Shown here: positions 22,141 through 33,982 of the stretch, one piece after another
Numbering within the stretch: position 1 is the first letter of the stretch
Layout of the letters: every line of letters starts with the position of its first letter
NCBI GenBank assembly: GCA_034620365.1
Contig: JAQGEQ010000335.1
Coordinates: 248,001-312,000 of the forward strand
Direction: 5' to 3'
Length of the DNA stretch: 64,000 bases
Source of the DNA: Pegea sp. RAD2-039
Taxonomy: Eukaryota > Chordata > Thaliacea > Salpida > Salpidae
Made by a program: the position numbers and the translations under genes
The notes under the pieces: generated by a model
The model's database searches: none
What the model saw: only the letters and a program-made list of their open reading frames with translations
Told to the model about the DNA's origin: nothing

Positions 22141-24531
22141 ATGCTTTCTCTGATCTTCATTTTGATATTACTGATCTTCATCTGAGTCTAATTTTTTTTA
22201 TCTTTCTTTATATCAGATCTTCATCTAATTCTTATTTTCGCCAATCTTCATCCAAACCTCAGCTGATTTTTCTTTCATCATCTTATCATCAACCAACTAC
22301 TTTTTCATTTTCTTTATCTTTTTACATTAAACTCAACTAATTCAAAAAACTTTATCTCATCACCTTCTGTATCCATTGGCAATCATGACATCATCTTACG
22401 ACCTTATGACGTCATCAACTTCTTTGTTGTTTATTTGTTATTTTGTTGATGTTAATTACAAGATCAGTTCAGACAATCAAACCAACTCAAAGTCTAAATA
22501 TTAACCAATCAGCAACCGATCTATCTAGTCTACCTCATAGCTGACAACATTTATTTTTTACTTTTTTATCAAAGCACAAGTTTGTCAAATTGAAATTTGC
22601 ATGTCTCAATATTTTCTCAAAACTTTTTTATGTCATGCTTTGATATTTTGTTTTTTTTTTTTGCATGTTTAACTTTGTCTTCGTCTTAATAAATATTTTT
22701 ACAAAACTTGTTATTTGTAGTTTCTGAAAAGGGAGTTTACCTGAAAAGTTACAATTAATCATCATTTGATGACAAATTAAATTTCCAGCTGATTTTTTCT
22801 ACAAAATTATTTTTCTAATTTTTAATATTTATTTTTGATTGATGTTTGTTAGATTTGTGATTTAGATATTTGTTGTTTAGAAGCTTGATGAGGTTTAAGT
22901 AAATTTTCAATCAATTTTCTTTTAGTTAGAAAAACTACATTCGACTTTTTCGTAAAGTTTCTGATTACTGAAAAAGTTTTGTAAACGCTGAAAGTCATTG
23001 AAGCGTAACGACTGAAAAAACTGTTTAAAAAAAAAATAATGAAAATTAGAAATAAACACACAAAAGAAAAAATGAATAAAAATTAAGTTGATTAATAAAA
23101 TTTTGAAGAAATTATCAACAAATTTTGCTAATTTGATTATTTTAAATTTAGATTTTCCATTAGACGCTATTATCAACTTTTCTCAAAATAATTTGTTTAT
23201 AAAAAGTTTCAATTGTTTTCAAAACAACTTTTTTGTCATGATTCAACTTTTCAGTTTGTTTTCAAAATTTCTTCTGAAGTTGATTTATAGAAATTGACGG
23301 TTTTAGCTTTTATACTCAACAATTTCAATTCAAATTTTTTAGTTAATTTTTTTAAATAATTAAAATTGAAATTTGCGATGAAAAATTTTGTTGTTTTTTG
23401 TCATCTTTGAAAACAATTATTTTCAAATTTTTGGATTTTTTTCTGATTCAAAAATGAATTGAAAATGAATCCCAACAAAATTTTTGATTCTTTTTTTTTT
23501 TAATTAATAAAACTTTTTTTTAAATTTAACTTTTAAATGTTTACTTTTTTCTTATCTTTTTAAAACAAATATTTGAATAAATCAGAAAAATATTTCATTT
23601 TTTCAACTCAATTCATTTTTGAATTTTTCAAATTTATTATTTTCATCTCAAAGAAACTCCAAAAAAATTGCAAATTTAATTTTCCTAAATGATATTTTTC
23701 TATATTTTTTAGTTTGAAGTCAGTTTTGACACTTAAAAATCAAATTAAGTTTCAAAAATTAATTCTTTTTCAGTTAAATTAAACATTTCATTAAAAATTC
23801 TTAGGAAGTCCTTAAAAGCGACCAAAAATTGTGACAAATTTGGCTTTTTTCACATTTGGTGTCAAAAATTCTGTTTTTCATCTTTCAACAAATTCAAAAG
23901 ATGAAATTTTACAAATTTGAAATTCAGAATTCAAACTTTCCAACATTTTTTGTCAATCAAGCATCTAATTCGATTATGACGTCATCATCGCAACACTGAC
24001 CCTTGAGGTTTAAAAACTTTTGATTGACGCCTAGAAGTTGACTTGTTTATTATTACATCAGATCGATGACGTCATAAGCTGTGTAAGTTGACAAGTTCTG
24101 TAATTTGAAGAAATTTTTTGATTAAAAGTTTTAATTTTTAGATTTGATTTTTGTAAAACTCAATAAACTGTAAAATTAAAAAAACTTTTTCCAATTTTAA
24201 AAGTATTTTTGTGGAATTACGAAGAGTTTGGAATTGATACAGAATCCTTCTTCAGTCCAAAAACAAAAAATTTGTAATGATGGAAAAGTATTTTGGAATA
24301 ATTTCAAATTTGATGAATGACTTTAACAAGAAGTTATGAAAGTGAAAAAATCATTTTCATCAAAATGATTGATGAATTTTGATAAAATCTCACTTCCGTA
24401 TAAATTGATTTATTTATTAAAAGCTTTTTCATAATTTTAAATTCAATAAAATCTTTCCAAAAATGAGAATTAAGAAAATTTATTTTTAATAATAATCCAT
24501 TTATTTAATATTTATTAACTTGATGACGTCA
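19931..24531. promoter_or_regulatory. cluster of 12 TGACGTCA octamers in the left arm
   Basis: Perfect copies start at 19931, 19971, 20054, 20093, 20558, 21204, 21231, 21971, 22407, 23977, 24067 and 24524. Eight are inside the receptor coding region, in more than one reading frame (VTS, DVT and LTS contexts), and four are in the 3' non-coding part. Near-matches such as ttacgtcatc and gtgacgtgg add to the cluster. The octamer is a consensus CREB/ATF site; function is unproven. The right arm mirrors the set. Confidence 0.75.
22688..22693 (+). promoter_or_regulatory. likely polyadenylation signal of the left receptor gene
   Basis: AATAAA about 550 bp after the stop codon, in the same orientation as the gene. 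Plausible 3' end; no cleavage site confirmed. Confidence 0.35.
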
Positions 24532-24598
24532 TCAGTGAGTTAGGTAATGCTGAAAAATTCGAAATTAATCAAAATAAATAATAAAGGTTTTTTTAGAT

Positions 24599-26076
24599 TC
24601 AAATCCAGTAGAATTAGAATTTTTTTTAATTGATTTGTAGATTAATGGAAAAAACGAATTACGAATTGAAAATATTTGAAAAATTAAAAAGTTAAATCCA
24701 ATTTTCCTTAAAGAAATGATTTTTCCTAAAAAAATTTTGAAGCTCTAAGAATTTGATGTTAGTTTTTATTTCAATTTTAGTTTGAAAAAAAGTTTCGAAT
24801 CTTTAAAAAATAGTTTTAAGCTTTTAAAAACATTAACTAAAAGTTTTTAATTGAAATTTTCACAAAAAATATTTCTAATTTTCCTCTAGGAAGTCAATTG
24901 TATAGAAGCTTTAGTCAATAATCTATTAATAATTAAAAGAGAGTTTATATTAAAAATTAAATTATTAGATGGTTGTTAAATACAGAAGGTTTTTGTAAAT
25001 TGCAAATTTGCTGAAAGAAAATTCGAAATAGTTGAAAAATTAGAAAAAGTTTTTTAGTTAAAATTTATTTCTGGACTTTTATGGATTCTACAAACACAAG
25101 GAAAAGTTTTAAAAACACCAAATAAAAGTTATTCAAATTAAATTGATTATTTTCAAAACAAAAAGCAAATTGAAAAATAATTTTAAAATCGATAAATAAA
25201 TTTTATGTTAAAATTAAAAAAAAGATATTCTAGTATATTTACAATTTTTTGTTTTGGATTATTTCCAAATACAAACGACAAAATTGAATTTTAAAAAGAT
25301 TTTCAATCGATTTGAAATATGTCAAAAACGATTAGAAGAAAATAAAATAACAAAAAAACAGATTTTCTGAAAAAAGTTTTTATTTTTCTGTTTCAAAAAA
25401 AAATTTGAGAATTAAATGAATTTTTTGAGATGCATCAAATGTTAAATCCTTTTAAACTTTTTAATCTTTCTATTATTTGAATCCAGTATTTGTAAAAGAT
25501 CCTTTTGTTTCTAATGAATAATTTAAAGCAATTTGAAATTTAAAAGATATTACACAAGACTTAAACTGAATAAAATAGTTCCAAGAAAACTGAACTAACT
25601 AACATCAAACCTAGTAATAAAAAAAAATGTAATATTTATTTGTTGACCTTGTGCTTGTTTTTAAGGTCATTTTTATTTTCAGCAATTTTGTGAGTTTATT
25701 TTTCCTTTTCAATTACAACTTTAAAACATCAAATTTAATCAAAATTAAAAATTTTACTCAAAATAAATCCAAAAAGAAGAAATTATTATCAAGTTTGTAA
25801 GAAAAGTTTAATTAATTTCAATCATTAAAAATTCGAAATTTTGAAAAATAGTAAAATTTAAAACAATAAAAACAAATTTAAAGAAAAATTTTCCAAACAT
25901 CAAATCTTTGATGAAAAACAGAATTCTTTTTTGACTCAACAGATTTATCAAGATTTGTAGAAACTAAAGATCTGTTGAAAGACATCAACTTTCAGTTGTC
26001 ACTTCAAAATGATAAATCTTTTTGTAATTCCTTTTCATTGATTGAAATATTCAAAAATTTTCAGTTAAATAAATTT
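24599..26076. other. unique spacer at the centre of the palindrome
   Basis: These 1,478 bp have no reverse-complement partner in the window. They are extremely AT-rich with long A and T runs. I see no exon, transposon ends or RNA gene. Confidence 0.75.
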
Positions 26077-27981
26077 ATCTAAAAAAACCTTTATTAATTA
26101 TTTTGATTAATTTCGAATTTTTCAGCATTACCTAACTCACTGATGACGTCATCAAGTTAATAAATATTAAATAAATGGATTATTATTAAAAATAAATTTT
26201 CTTAATTCTCATTTTTGGAAAGATTTTATTGAATTTAAAATTATGAAAAAGCTTTTAATAAATAAATCAATTTATACGGAAGTGAGATTTTATCAAAATT
26301 CATCAATCATTTTGATGAAAATGATTTTTTCACTTTCATAACTTCTTGTTAAAGTCATTCATCAAATTTGAAATTATTCCAAAATACTTTTCCATCATTA
26401 CAAATTTTTTGTTTTTGGACTGAAGAAAGATCCTGTATCAATTCCAAACTCTTCGTAATTCCACAAAAATACTTTTAAAATTGGAAAAAGTTTTTTTAAT
26501 TTTACAGTTTATTGAGTTTTACAAAAATCAAATCTAAAAATTAAAACTTTTAATCAAAAAAATTTCTTCAAATTACAGAACTTGTCAACTTACACAGCTT
26601 ATGACGTCATCGATCTGATGTAATAATAAACAAGTCAACTTCTAGGCGTCAATCAAAAGTTTTTAAACCTCAAGGGTCAGTGTTGCGATGATGACGTCAT
26701 AATCGAATTAGATGCTTGATTGACAAAAAATGTTGGAAAGTTTGAATTCTGAATTTCAAATTTGTAAAATTTCATCTTTTGAATTTGTTGAAAGATGAAA
26801 AACAGAATTTTTGACACCAAATGTGAAAAAAGCCAAATTTGTCACAATTTTTGGTCGCTTTTAAGGACTTCCTAAGAATTTTTAATGAAATGTTTAATTT
26901 AACTGAAAAAGAATTAATTTTTGAAACTTAATTTGATTTTTAAGTGTCAAAACTGACTTCAAACTAAAAAATATAGAAAAATATCATTTAGGAAAATTAA
27001 ATTTGAAATTTTTTTGGAGTTTCTTTGAGATGAAAATAATAAATTTGAAAAATTCAAAAATGAATTGAGTTGAAAAAATGAAATATTTTTCTGATTTATT
27101 CAAATATTTGTTTTAAAAAGATAAGAAAAAAGTAAACATTTAAAAGTTAAATTTAAAAAAAAGTTTTATTAATTAAAAAAAAAAAGAATCAAAAATTTTG
27201 TTGGGATTCATTTTCAATTCATTTTTGAATCAGAAAAAAATCCAAAAATTTGAAAATAATTGTTTTCAAAGATGACAAAAAACAACAAAATTTTTCATCG
27301 CAAATTTCAATTTTAATTATTTAAAAAAATTAACTAAAAAATTTGAATTGAAATTGTTGAGTATAAAAGCTAAAACCGTCAATTTCTATAAATCAACTTC
27401 AGAAGAAATTTTGAAAACAAACTGAAAAGTTGAATCATGACAAAAAAGTTGTTTTGAAAACAATTGAAACTTTTTATAAACAAATTATTTTGAGAAAAGT
27501 TGATAATAGCGTCTAATGGAAAATCTAAATTTAAAATAATCAAATTAGCAAAATTTGTTGATAATTTCTTCAAAATTTTATTAATCAACTTAATTTTTAT
27601 TCATTTTTTCTTTTGTGTGTTTATTTCTAATTTTCATTATTTTTTTTTAAACAGTTTTTTCAGTCGTTACGCTTCAATGACTTTCAGCGTTTACAAAACT
27701 TTTTCAGTAATCAGAAACTTTACGAAAAAGTCGAATGTAGTTTTTCTAACTAAAAGAAAATTGATTGAAAATTTACTTAAACCTCATCAAGCTTCTAAAC
27801 AACAAATATCTAAATCACAAATCTAACAAACATCAATCAAAAATAAATATTAAAAATTAGAAAAATAATTTTGTAGAAAAAATCAGCTGGAAATTTAATT
27901 TGTCATCAAATGATGATTAATTGTAACTTTTCAGGTAAACTCCCTTTTCAGAAACTACAAATAACAAGTTTTGTAAAAATA

Positions 27982-27987
27982 TTTATT
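27982..27987 (-). promoter_or_regulatory. likely polyadenylation signal of the right receptor gene
   Basis: Minus-strand AATAAA, mirror of the signal at 22688 and about 545 bp after the right copy's stop codon. Confidence 0.35.
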
Positions 27988-28531
27988 AAGACGAAGACAA
28001 AGTTAAACATGCAAAAAAAAACAAAATATCAAAGCATGACATAAAAAAGTTTTGAGAAAATATTGAGACATGCAAATTTCAATTTGACAAACTTGTGCTT
28101 TGATAAAAAAGTAAAAAATAAATGTTGTCAGCTATGAGGTAGACTAGATAGATCGGTTGCTGATTGGTTAATATTTAGACTTTGAGTTGGTTTGATTGTC
28201 TGAACTGATCTTGTAATTAACATCAACAAAATAACAAATAAACAACAAAGAAGTTGATGACGTCATAAGGTCGTAGGATGATGTCATGATTGCCAATGGA
28301 TACAGAAGGTGATGAGATAAAGTTTTTTGAATTAGTTGAGTTTAATGTAAAAAGATAAAGAAAATGAAAAAGTAGTTGGTTGATGATAAGATGATGAAAG
28401 AAAAATCATCTGAGGTTTGGATGAAGATTGGCGAAAATAAGAATTAGATGAAGATCTGATATAAAGAAAGATAAAAAAAATTAGACTCAGATGAAGATCA
28501 GTAATATCAAAATGAAGATCAGAGAAAGCAT

Positions 28532-31500
28532 CTACACTTGAACATCATGATCTTTTGTTGAATGATTACTTTTCATATCTTCAACAAACTCAACAACTTC
28601 TGCTAATTCAGCATTCATTTTATCAACTAAACCACGTGACACATTTCGATAGTTTCCATGGAAACGACTACTGCAGGCTTCATCACGATGTGATGACGTC
28701 AGCGGATGATCGCTTCCATAGGCGCTATCACCGGCAAAATCACTGAGAGAAGCTTCACAGGGAAAATGAGATGCAAAAGGCGCAAAGTAGGCTTCCTTAT
28801 TTCTAGCTGTTGGACGAGTTTCATCTGTTGTAGGTTGTGTGATGTAAGAATCGAGTCTTCGGTCGTCATAGCAACCAGTTTTACTTCGATACAGCGTTGT
28901 ACGCGACCACGAGTTAGAAGGAACCCCATTCGACAGGTACCTGCTTCGATCAGGGGTTCGATATATTTCAGTGCTTGTAGTCACGTGATTAGGTTGAGAG
29001 TATTTGATTCGACGCTTACGTTCTGCTTCACTACTTTTGCTCAATGATAATGAGGGAAATTTATCATTACAACAAACAACAACAGTTGCTACGACAACGA
29101 CTAATATAAACAAAACAGCTAAGATTCCAATCACTAAATAAATATTATAATTTCCATTCTGACCCTCGTCTTCTGATTGATTACTTGACTTAGGGGTCTG
29201 AAAGTGAACCACATCTGACAGAGGACCAGTCCCTTTACTGTTTCTGGCTTGCACAATGAAATAGTAATGAGTATTTGGAGTTAAACCTTCAATTTTGCAA
29301 CTTAAATCATCTGCACCAACTACAACTTCAATCATCCAATCAGAAATATCCAGTTTCAAATCAACTGAATAAAATATCAAATATCCATTCAAGTTGCCAT
29401 TTGCTTGTTCAGGAGGTTGCCACGTCACACTGGTGACGTCATTAGCAACTGACATAATAGTGACGTCACAAGGCGCTGATGTGGGTCGCATCTCACTGGT
29501 CCTTGCTGATGCAATCATCGACCAATCACTGATCATGTCATCAGCTTCGGTGACTCGAACTGAAACTTGGTAATAAGTGAAAGGTGTTAGATGATCGATT
29601 TGAAGATTTTGAGAGGTTGTGTTGAAGAACTGAAGTTTGTTGTCAACAGAAGCAGAAGTTCTACATCTAATTGAATAAAAAGACCCAAGTGCCCTTGCAT
29701 TTGTATCGCCCCAACTTACATTGATCGAATTTGGAGATAAAACCTCGATAGCGACACCTAATGGTGGGTAGAGGTCGGTTTGGGTTGAGGCGACTTTTTT
29801 CTTTTGTGTTTTGATAATTTGAATATTTTCGTGACTTTTCGAGTTAATACATCGGATGCTGATGTAGTAAGTTGTGTCTGGAATAAGGTCTCGGATTGTA
29901 AAGGAGTTTTTGTGACGTCGTAAACGCTTCTGACGCGCGTCTGGTGATAGCTCGCCCCATTTCAAAATGTAACCAGATCCTTGCTCAGAAGATTTTTCCG
30001 ATAAGCGCCATTTTAGTTGGATGGTGGAAGAAGTTGAGATCATTTCGATGATTTCCGGAGCTTCCTCTTCACTTTCATCTCGAAGAAGACTTAATGTTGA
30101 TGTTGATGACGTCACAAGTGATGAAAATCGACCCAAACCTGCGCTATTGAACGCGCACACCTTGATCAATTGATTTCTGAGCGATCCAAACACAAAACTC
30201 GTTGATGTTGAAGGAACCTCAAAAACTTTCTTCTTCTTTGAAAATCGCGTTTTCATGACGATTTTGTAACCATCAAAAGACTGATTTGTTTTTAAAGGAG
30301 ACCAGGTGATGATAGAAGACGTTTTGTTGGAAGAAATACAAAGATTTTCTGGAGCTTCTAAAACCTTTCTAGTTTCTTCAAGAGTCTTGAAAACAAATTG
30401 CGATTGAGATGTGAAGAAAACTTTCTGATCTGGAAACTTGATTTGAACTTTTAACAAATATTCACTTTGTGATTTAAGATGATTCAATTCATACTTGCTT
30501 GTGATTGGCTCAATTTCAAATTTCTCCTTTTCACTTTTAACAATCAAATTGTAAAAACTTCCATTAATTTGTGACGTCATCAATGAAGTGATTTCAACGC
30601 ATGCACTTGATGACGTCACGTTAGTAATCTTCACGTCAATCGAGTCGTCAGATGAAAGATGAAGATCAGATTGAAGATGACAAGCGAGAAATGTGACGTC
30701 ACAAAAAAGAAGTAGAAACTCGTAATTGTTTTGTGACGTCAGACCGGAAATAGTCACTTCCGGTTCATACACGATTCGCGCTTCCGATTTCCGGTCGCCG
30801 CTCCAAGCAATCACAAAATTCACGTGATCGTTTTCGGGCTTTTTCCAATTGAGAATGACGTAATCATTCGCGATTTCGTTGAAATGAAATGAGGAGTTGA
30901 AAGTAGAAGTGAACGGATTCACAATTTGCGTTATAATTTGCATATTTCCAAACTTATTAGTCGCTAAACATTGATAGAAACCAACTGGGTCACTTGAAGT
31001 CAATTGATGATTAGGAATAACGCGTCCATTCTTCAGCCACGTCACTTCCGGTTGAGGAAGTCCTCCTACTGAGCAAGGGATCACCTGATTGGACAAATTT
31101 GAATATTTGTAAATCGGATTTGGAGTTGAAGTGAAGAAAGGAGGTGAAATGACTTCCAAAGTAGCATTTGTGCGGCTAATTTGCATATTTTGATGACGTA
31201 ATGAGCACGTGAAGATACCGTGGTCACGTGAGGTGATGTTTGTGATTTTTAAAGTTCCATTTTGAAATTTTCTAAAATGATTTGTTGAAAAATTCAAGAT
31301 TTTTGAATCTTGACTCCAAACGACGTCATAAGTAGTCTTCGAGAAGCAATGAAAGAAGATTGTTGATCCTGGGAAGCTGGATTTGTTCCAAGGATTCAAG
31401 AACTTCATCTCAGGGATTGATTGAGAAGCAATTTTGATTTCAATTTCTTCACTTCTTTCATCTCCAGCTACATTTGAAATTTCACAAAAATATTTCCCCA

Positions 31501-32068
31501 AATTTGTCGATTTTAAATTTAAAATCAACAAATTCCCATCTTCAAGTATTTTCACATTCAAATTATCATCCAATGATGTGTTAGAATGAAACCATAAGAC
31601 TTTTGGTTTGGGAAATGAATTTGAAAAATTACAAATTAAGTGAATAAAAGAACCAATTTGAATATTTGAATCTCCTAAAATTGTTGGACTTTTAATAATT
31701 GCTTTTTTGACTCTAAATCTTTTGGAAGAAAGTTTTATAGAATTCATCAAAACAAAATTACAATGATAAAAACTAGAAAGTTCAGATTGATTGAAAATAA
31801 TTAAAGATCTGTTTTGAAGGATCCAATGATGAGAAGTTGATTTCAACTCTTCTTCATCTTTAAACCAAGTTACATTTCCAAAAACTTCATAATATTTATT
31901 TCTAATTTGAAGATTTAAAGAACAATTTAAAGAAATATTTTGATTTTGATGCAAAATCAGATTCTCCTTTTCATTTTTGAAGACAAATTTTGAATATTGT
32001 TTATCTCCAAAACAAATAAAAATAAAACTAAAAAGAAGAATGACCTCTTTCCACTTTCTTCCAATCAT
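28532..32068 (-). CDS. DCC/neogenin-like receptor, intronless, right copy (1178 aa)
   Basis: Same length and domain order as the copy at 18604-22140: leader, four Ig, six FN3, membrane segment, tail ending KDHDVQV. I count eight amino-acid differences, left to right copy: Lys73 to Glu; Ser to Leu in the ISGDS and YSNSS contexts; Ser to Asn in DHVSF; Asn to Ser in DENEE and DRNRY; Leu to Val in MSLAND; Asp to Gly in EDEDQ. Both frames are fully open. This suggests a very recent duplication, ongoing gene conversion, or two alleles placed in one contig. The two genes converge, with 3' ends facing the palindrome centre. Netrin-receptor-type function is inferred from domain layout only. Confidence 0.9.
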   Translation of the reverse strand: MIGRKWKEVILLFSFIFICFGDKQYSKFVFKNEKENLILHQNQNISLNCSLNLQIRNKYYEVFGNVTWFKDEEELKSTSHHWILQNRSLIIFNQSELSSFYHCNFVLMNSIKLSSKRFRVKKAIIKSPTILGDSNIQIGSFIHLICNFSNSFPKPKVLWFHSNTSLDDNLNVKILEDGNLLILNLKSTNLGKYFCEISNVAGDERSEEIEIKIASQSIPEMKFLNPWNKSSFPGSTIFFHCFSKTTYDVVWSQDSKILNFSTNHFRKFQNGTLKITNITSRDHGIFTCSLRHQNMQISRTNATLEVISPPFFTSTPNPIYKYSNLSNQVIPCSVGGLPQPEVTWLKNGRVIPNHQLTSSDPVGFYQCLATNKFGNMQIITQIVNPFTSTFNSSFHFNEIANDYVILNWKKPENDHVNFVIAWSGDRKSEARIVYEPEVTISGLTSQNNYEFLLLFCDVTFLACHLQSDLHLSSDDSIDVKITNVTSSSACVEITSLMTSQINGSFYNLIVKSEKEKFEIEPITSKYELNHLKSQSEYLLKVQIKFPDQKVFFTSQSQFVFKTLEETRKVLEAPENLCISSNKTSSIITWSPLKTNQSFDGYKIVMKTRFSKKKKVFEVPSTSTSFVFGSLRNQLIKVCAFNSAGLGRFSSLVTSSTSTLSLLRDESEEEAPEIIEMISTSSTIQLKWRLSEKSSEQGSGYILKWGELSPDARQKRLRRHKNSFTIRDLIPDTTYYISIRCINSKSHENIQIIKTQKKKVASTQTDLYPPLGVAIEVLSPNSINVSWGDTNARALGSFYSIRCRTSASVDNKLQFFNTTSQNLQIDHLTPFTYYQVSVRVTEADDMISDWSMIASARTSEMRPTSAPCDVTIMSVANDVTSVTWQPPEQANGNLNGYLIFYSVDLKLDISDWMIEVVVGADDLSCKIEGLTPNTHYYFIVQARNSKGTGPLSDVVHFQTPKSSNQSEDEGQNGNYNIYLVIGILAVLFILVVVVATVVVCCNDKFPSLSLSKSSEAERKRRIKYSQPNHVTTSTEIYRTPDRSRYLSNGVPSNSWSRTTLYRSKTGCYDDRRLDSYITQPTTDETRPTARNKEAYFAPFASHFPCEASLSDFAGDSAYGSDHPLTSSHRDEACSSRFHGNYRNVSRGLVDKMNAELAEVVEFVEDMKSNHSTKDHDVQV

Positions 32069-32475
32069 TATTTAACAAAAACTTTTACATTTTTAAAGGA
32101 CATTATAAAAAAAGATCTGCAAATTAAACTTTGTTCTTAAAAATTTTAAACAAAGAACTTTGCACTAATTCTATCTAGAAAATGTTTAATACATCTCTTT
32201 GGCAGTTTGAACAAATATTTAATATAATATTAATAATTAAAAGGATTAAAAGGTTTTTTAATAATTTAATTTTCCTTCTAAAAGAAGAAATTAATAAACA
32301 TAAATAGAAAAAACTTTTAGTGAAAGTCTGAAAATTGATTAAAGGAAATTTTAAATTTGATTTTGAAAATTAGAAAAATAAATTAGAAATAAATTCTCTA
32401 AAATCTTTTTCACTAAAAAAACAAAACTTCTTTTTTAGTTCTGAACAACTTAAATAAAAACACATAATCATGAAA

Positions 32476-33653
32476 AGAATTAAAATTAACAAATTTGGAT
32501 TTTTCAGCTTTTAAATACTTTGTTTTAATTTAAAAGTTTCTAACTGTAAGTTCAAAATTTTAAAATAAAAAACTTATGTAGCAAAAAACTTCATTAATAA
32601 AAAACAAAATATAAAATAGATTTTTTTTGAATGGACATTCTTGATCTGTTAACTTCTATTATAAATTGTTCAACAATTGATTTTTTCAAACAACGAGTAC
32701 AACATGATTAGACATTCATCTTTTAACGACAATTTTTTTTCAAATTCTGATTTCTAAACATCGTTCTGTTCCACTCAAACCTCTCTTCTACTCCAATTCA
32801 ATTAAAACTCCTTGCATCAAATACTTGCTGACTAAATAGCCTCTCTTCCACAAACAATCTAAAATTCAATTTCATTCATATTTCAGTCAATAATTCCTAT
32901 AAAGCAAGTAACAAGTTTGAAGAATTTGAAACTGATATTATTAAGTGGTAAGGGAAAATATATAATTGTGTTTACGGTTGACAAGTGATTTGTTAAAACT
33001 AAACTATTGCTCATCAACATCCTTTGACAACGATAAAGATACTTACAATTGTTAAACAAAAACTGAACTTCTTCAGCCAAGGTTTATAACATCAAAACAA
33101 GCTGACTGTCAAAGTAAACAAATTCCTTCTTATATTATAAATTAGTTTTTTAAGCAATTATTTTTATTATCTAAGCTGTAATGCTCGTCTTTAAATTCTA
33201 TGTTACTTCTAGTTATTTATTCTTCCAACATCTTTTCCACATGTGACTTTTCCTTCAATCTACTCCAAACTCTCGATTGTATAATTTGAACATGAGTTAA
33301 AATTAAATTAACAAGGGCGGTAGAATTTTCTTCTGTTTTTAACTGAAATCTTTTACATACAGATAATAATACAAGTAAAATGGATTCAAATAAACTATGT
33401 ATTGGGATAACCACAAGTCTCAACTAAAGGGTGATTCTACAATTCATTTATATTCAGTACAAAAAGGCTATTGGTTTTATACTTTAGCTCTTGAAAGTCA
33501 CGTTCTGCGAAAGTCACTCTGCGTTAAAGTTTCAGTGAGTACTTTTCATTATTTTCACACAACACCTTTATAAAACTACTTTTTATTGACCTTCCCAATG
33601 CAAAAGCTCCATCACTATCTAAATCCATAAAATTAAAAGTACAAATAAGCGAT
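32476..33653. other. right flank of the palindrome; no gene seen
   Basis: No exon with family motifs or splice support. Short open frames here have no recognisable features. Confidence 0.5.
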
Positions 33654-33710
33654 TTAACTACCGGCCAATTTTTCTCATGTGCAGACTCTGCTAAATTGGC
33701 CGGTAGTTAA
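33654..33710. repeat. 57-bp hairpin with perfect 18-bp GC-containing arms
   Basis: The arm ttaactaccggccaattt (33654-33671) is exactly complementary to 33693-33710, across a 21-nt loop. The core accggccaatt is much richer in GC than its surroundings. It could be a minimal foldback transposable element, the end of an unidentified one, or a structured RNA or DNA site. No target-site duplication is clear. Confidence 0.85.
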
Positions 33711-33982
33711 CCTTTTCTAAAACAGCTTATTTTTTCAATATCATTTTAAGATCGTTGAATTGTTATTTTCTTTCTATATTTTTAGTTTGTTGTTAGTTCC
33801 AAGATTATATTCGATGTTTTAATTTTAATGTTTACGTAGCTTAGGTTTTGATTGAATGACAACTTTAAATAAGCTTCAATTATCTTTAGCTAGTTTAAAA
33901 TTACTTTAAACATTCTTTTTGATGAATCTATTCATATAAAATCAAATATTACTTTTTTAGTTCAAACTTTTCTGTCTTTCAG

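Larger units (their letters stand above)
18200..24598 (+). repeat. left arm of a 14.3-kb palindrome
   Basis: This 6,399-bp arm is the near-perfect reverse complement of 26077-32475. I located the inner edge by matching the aataaaggttttttt segment ending at 24598 with its complement starting at 26077, and the outer edge at the ttcatgattatgtg segment near 18,201 against 32,474. Differences seen are scattered substitutions and homopolymer-length changes. The arm holds one intact receptor gene and about 2.4 kb of 3' non-coding DNA with no other gene. Confidence 0.95.
26077..32475 (-). repeat. right arm of the 14.3-kb palindrome
   Basis: Reverse complement of 18200-24598 and of the same length. 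Beyond 32475 the match stops, but about 15 bp further a 17-bp segment (aaatttggatttttcag, 32501-32517) is again the complement of left-flank sequence at 17,969-17,985. Homology may therefore continue past a ~200-bp insertion/deletion. Confidence 0.95.

Noticed and set aside
22849-23297. Short open frames in the non-coding part of the arm, repeated at 27379-27826
   Set aside because: AT-rich low-complexity translations (F, K, N, I); the two arms disagree in frame because of a one-base difference in an A run, so no protein is conserved.
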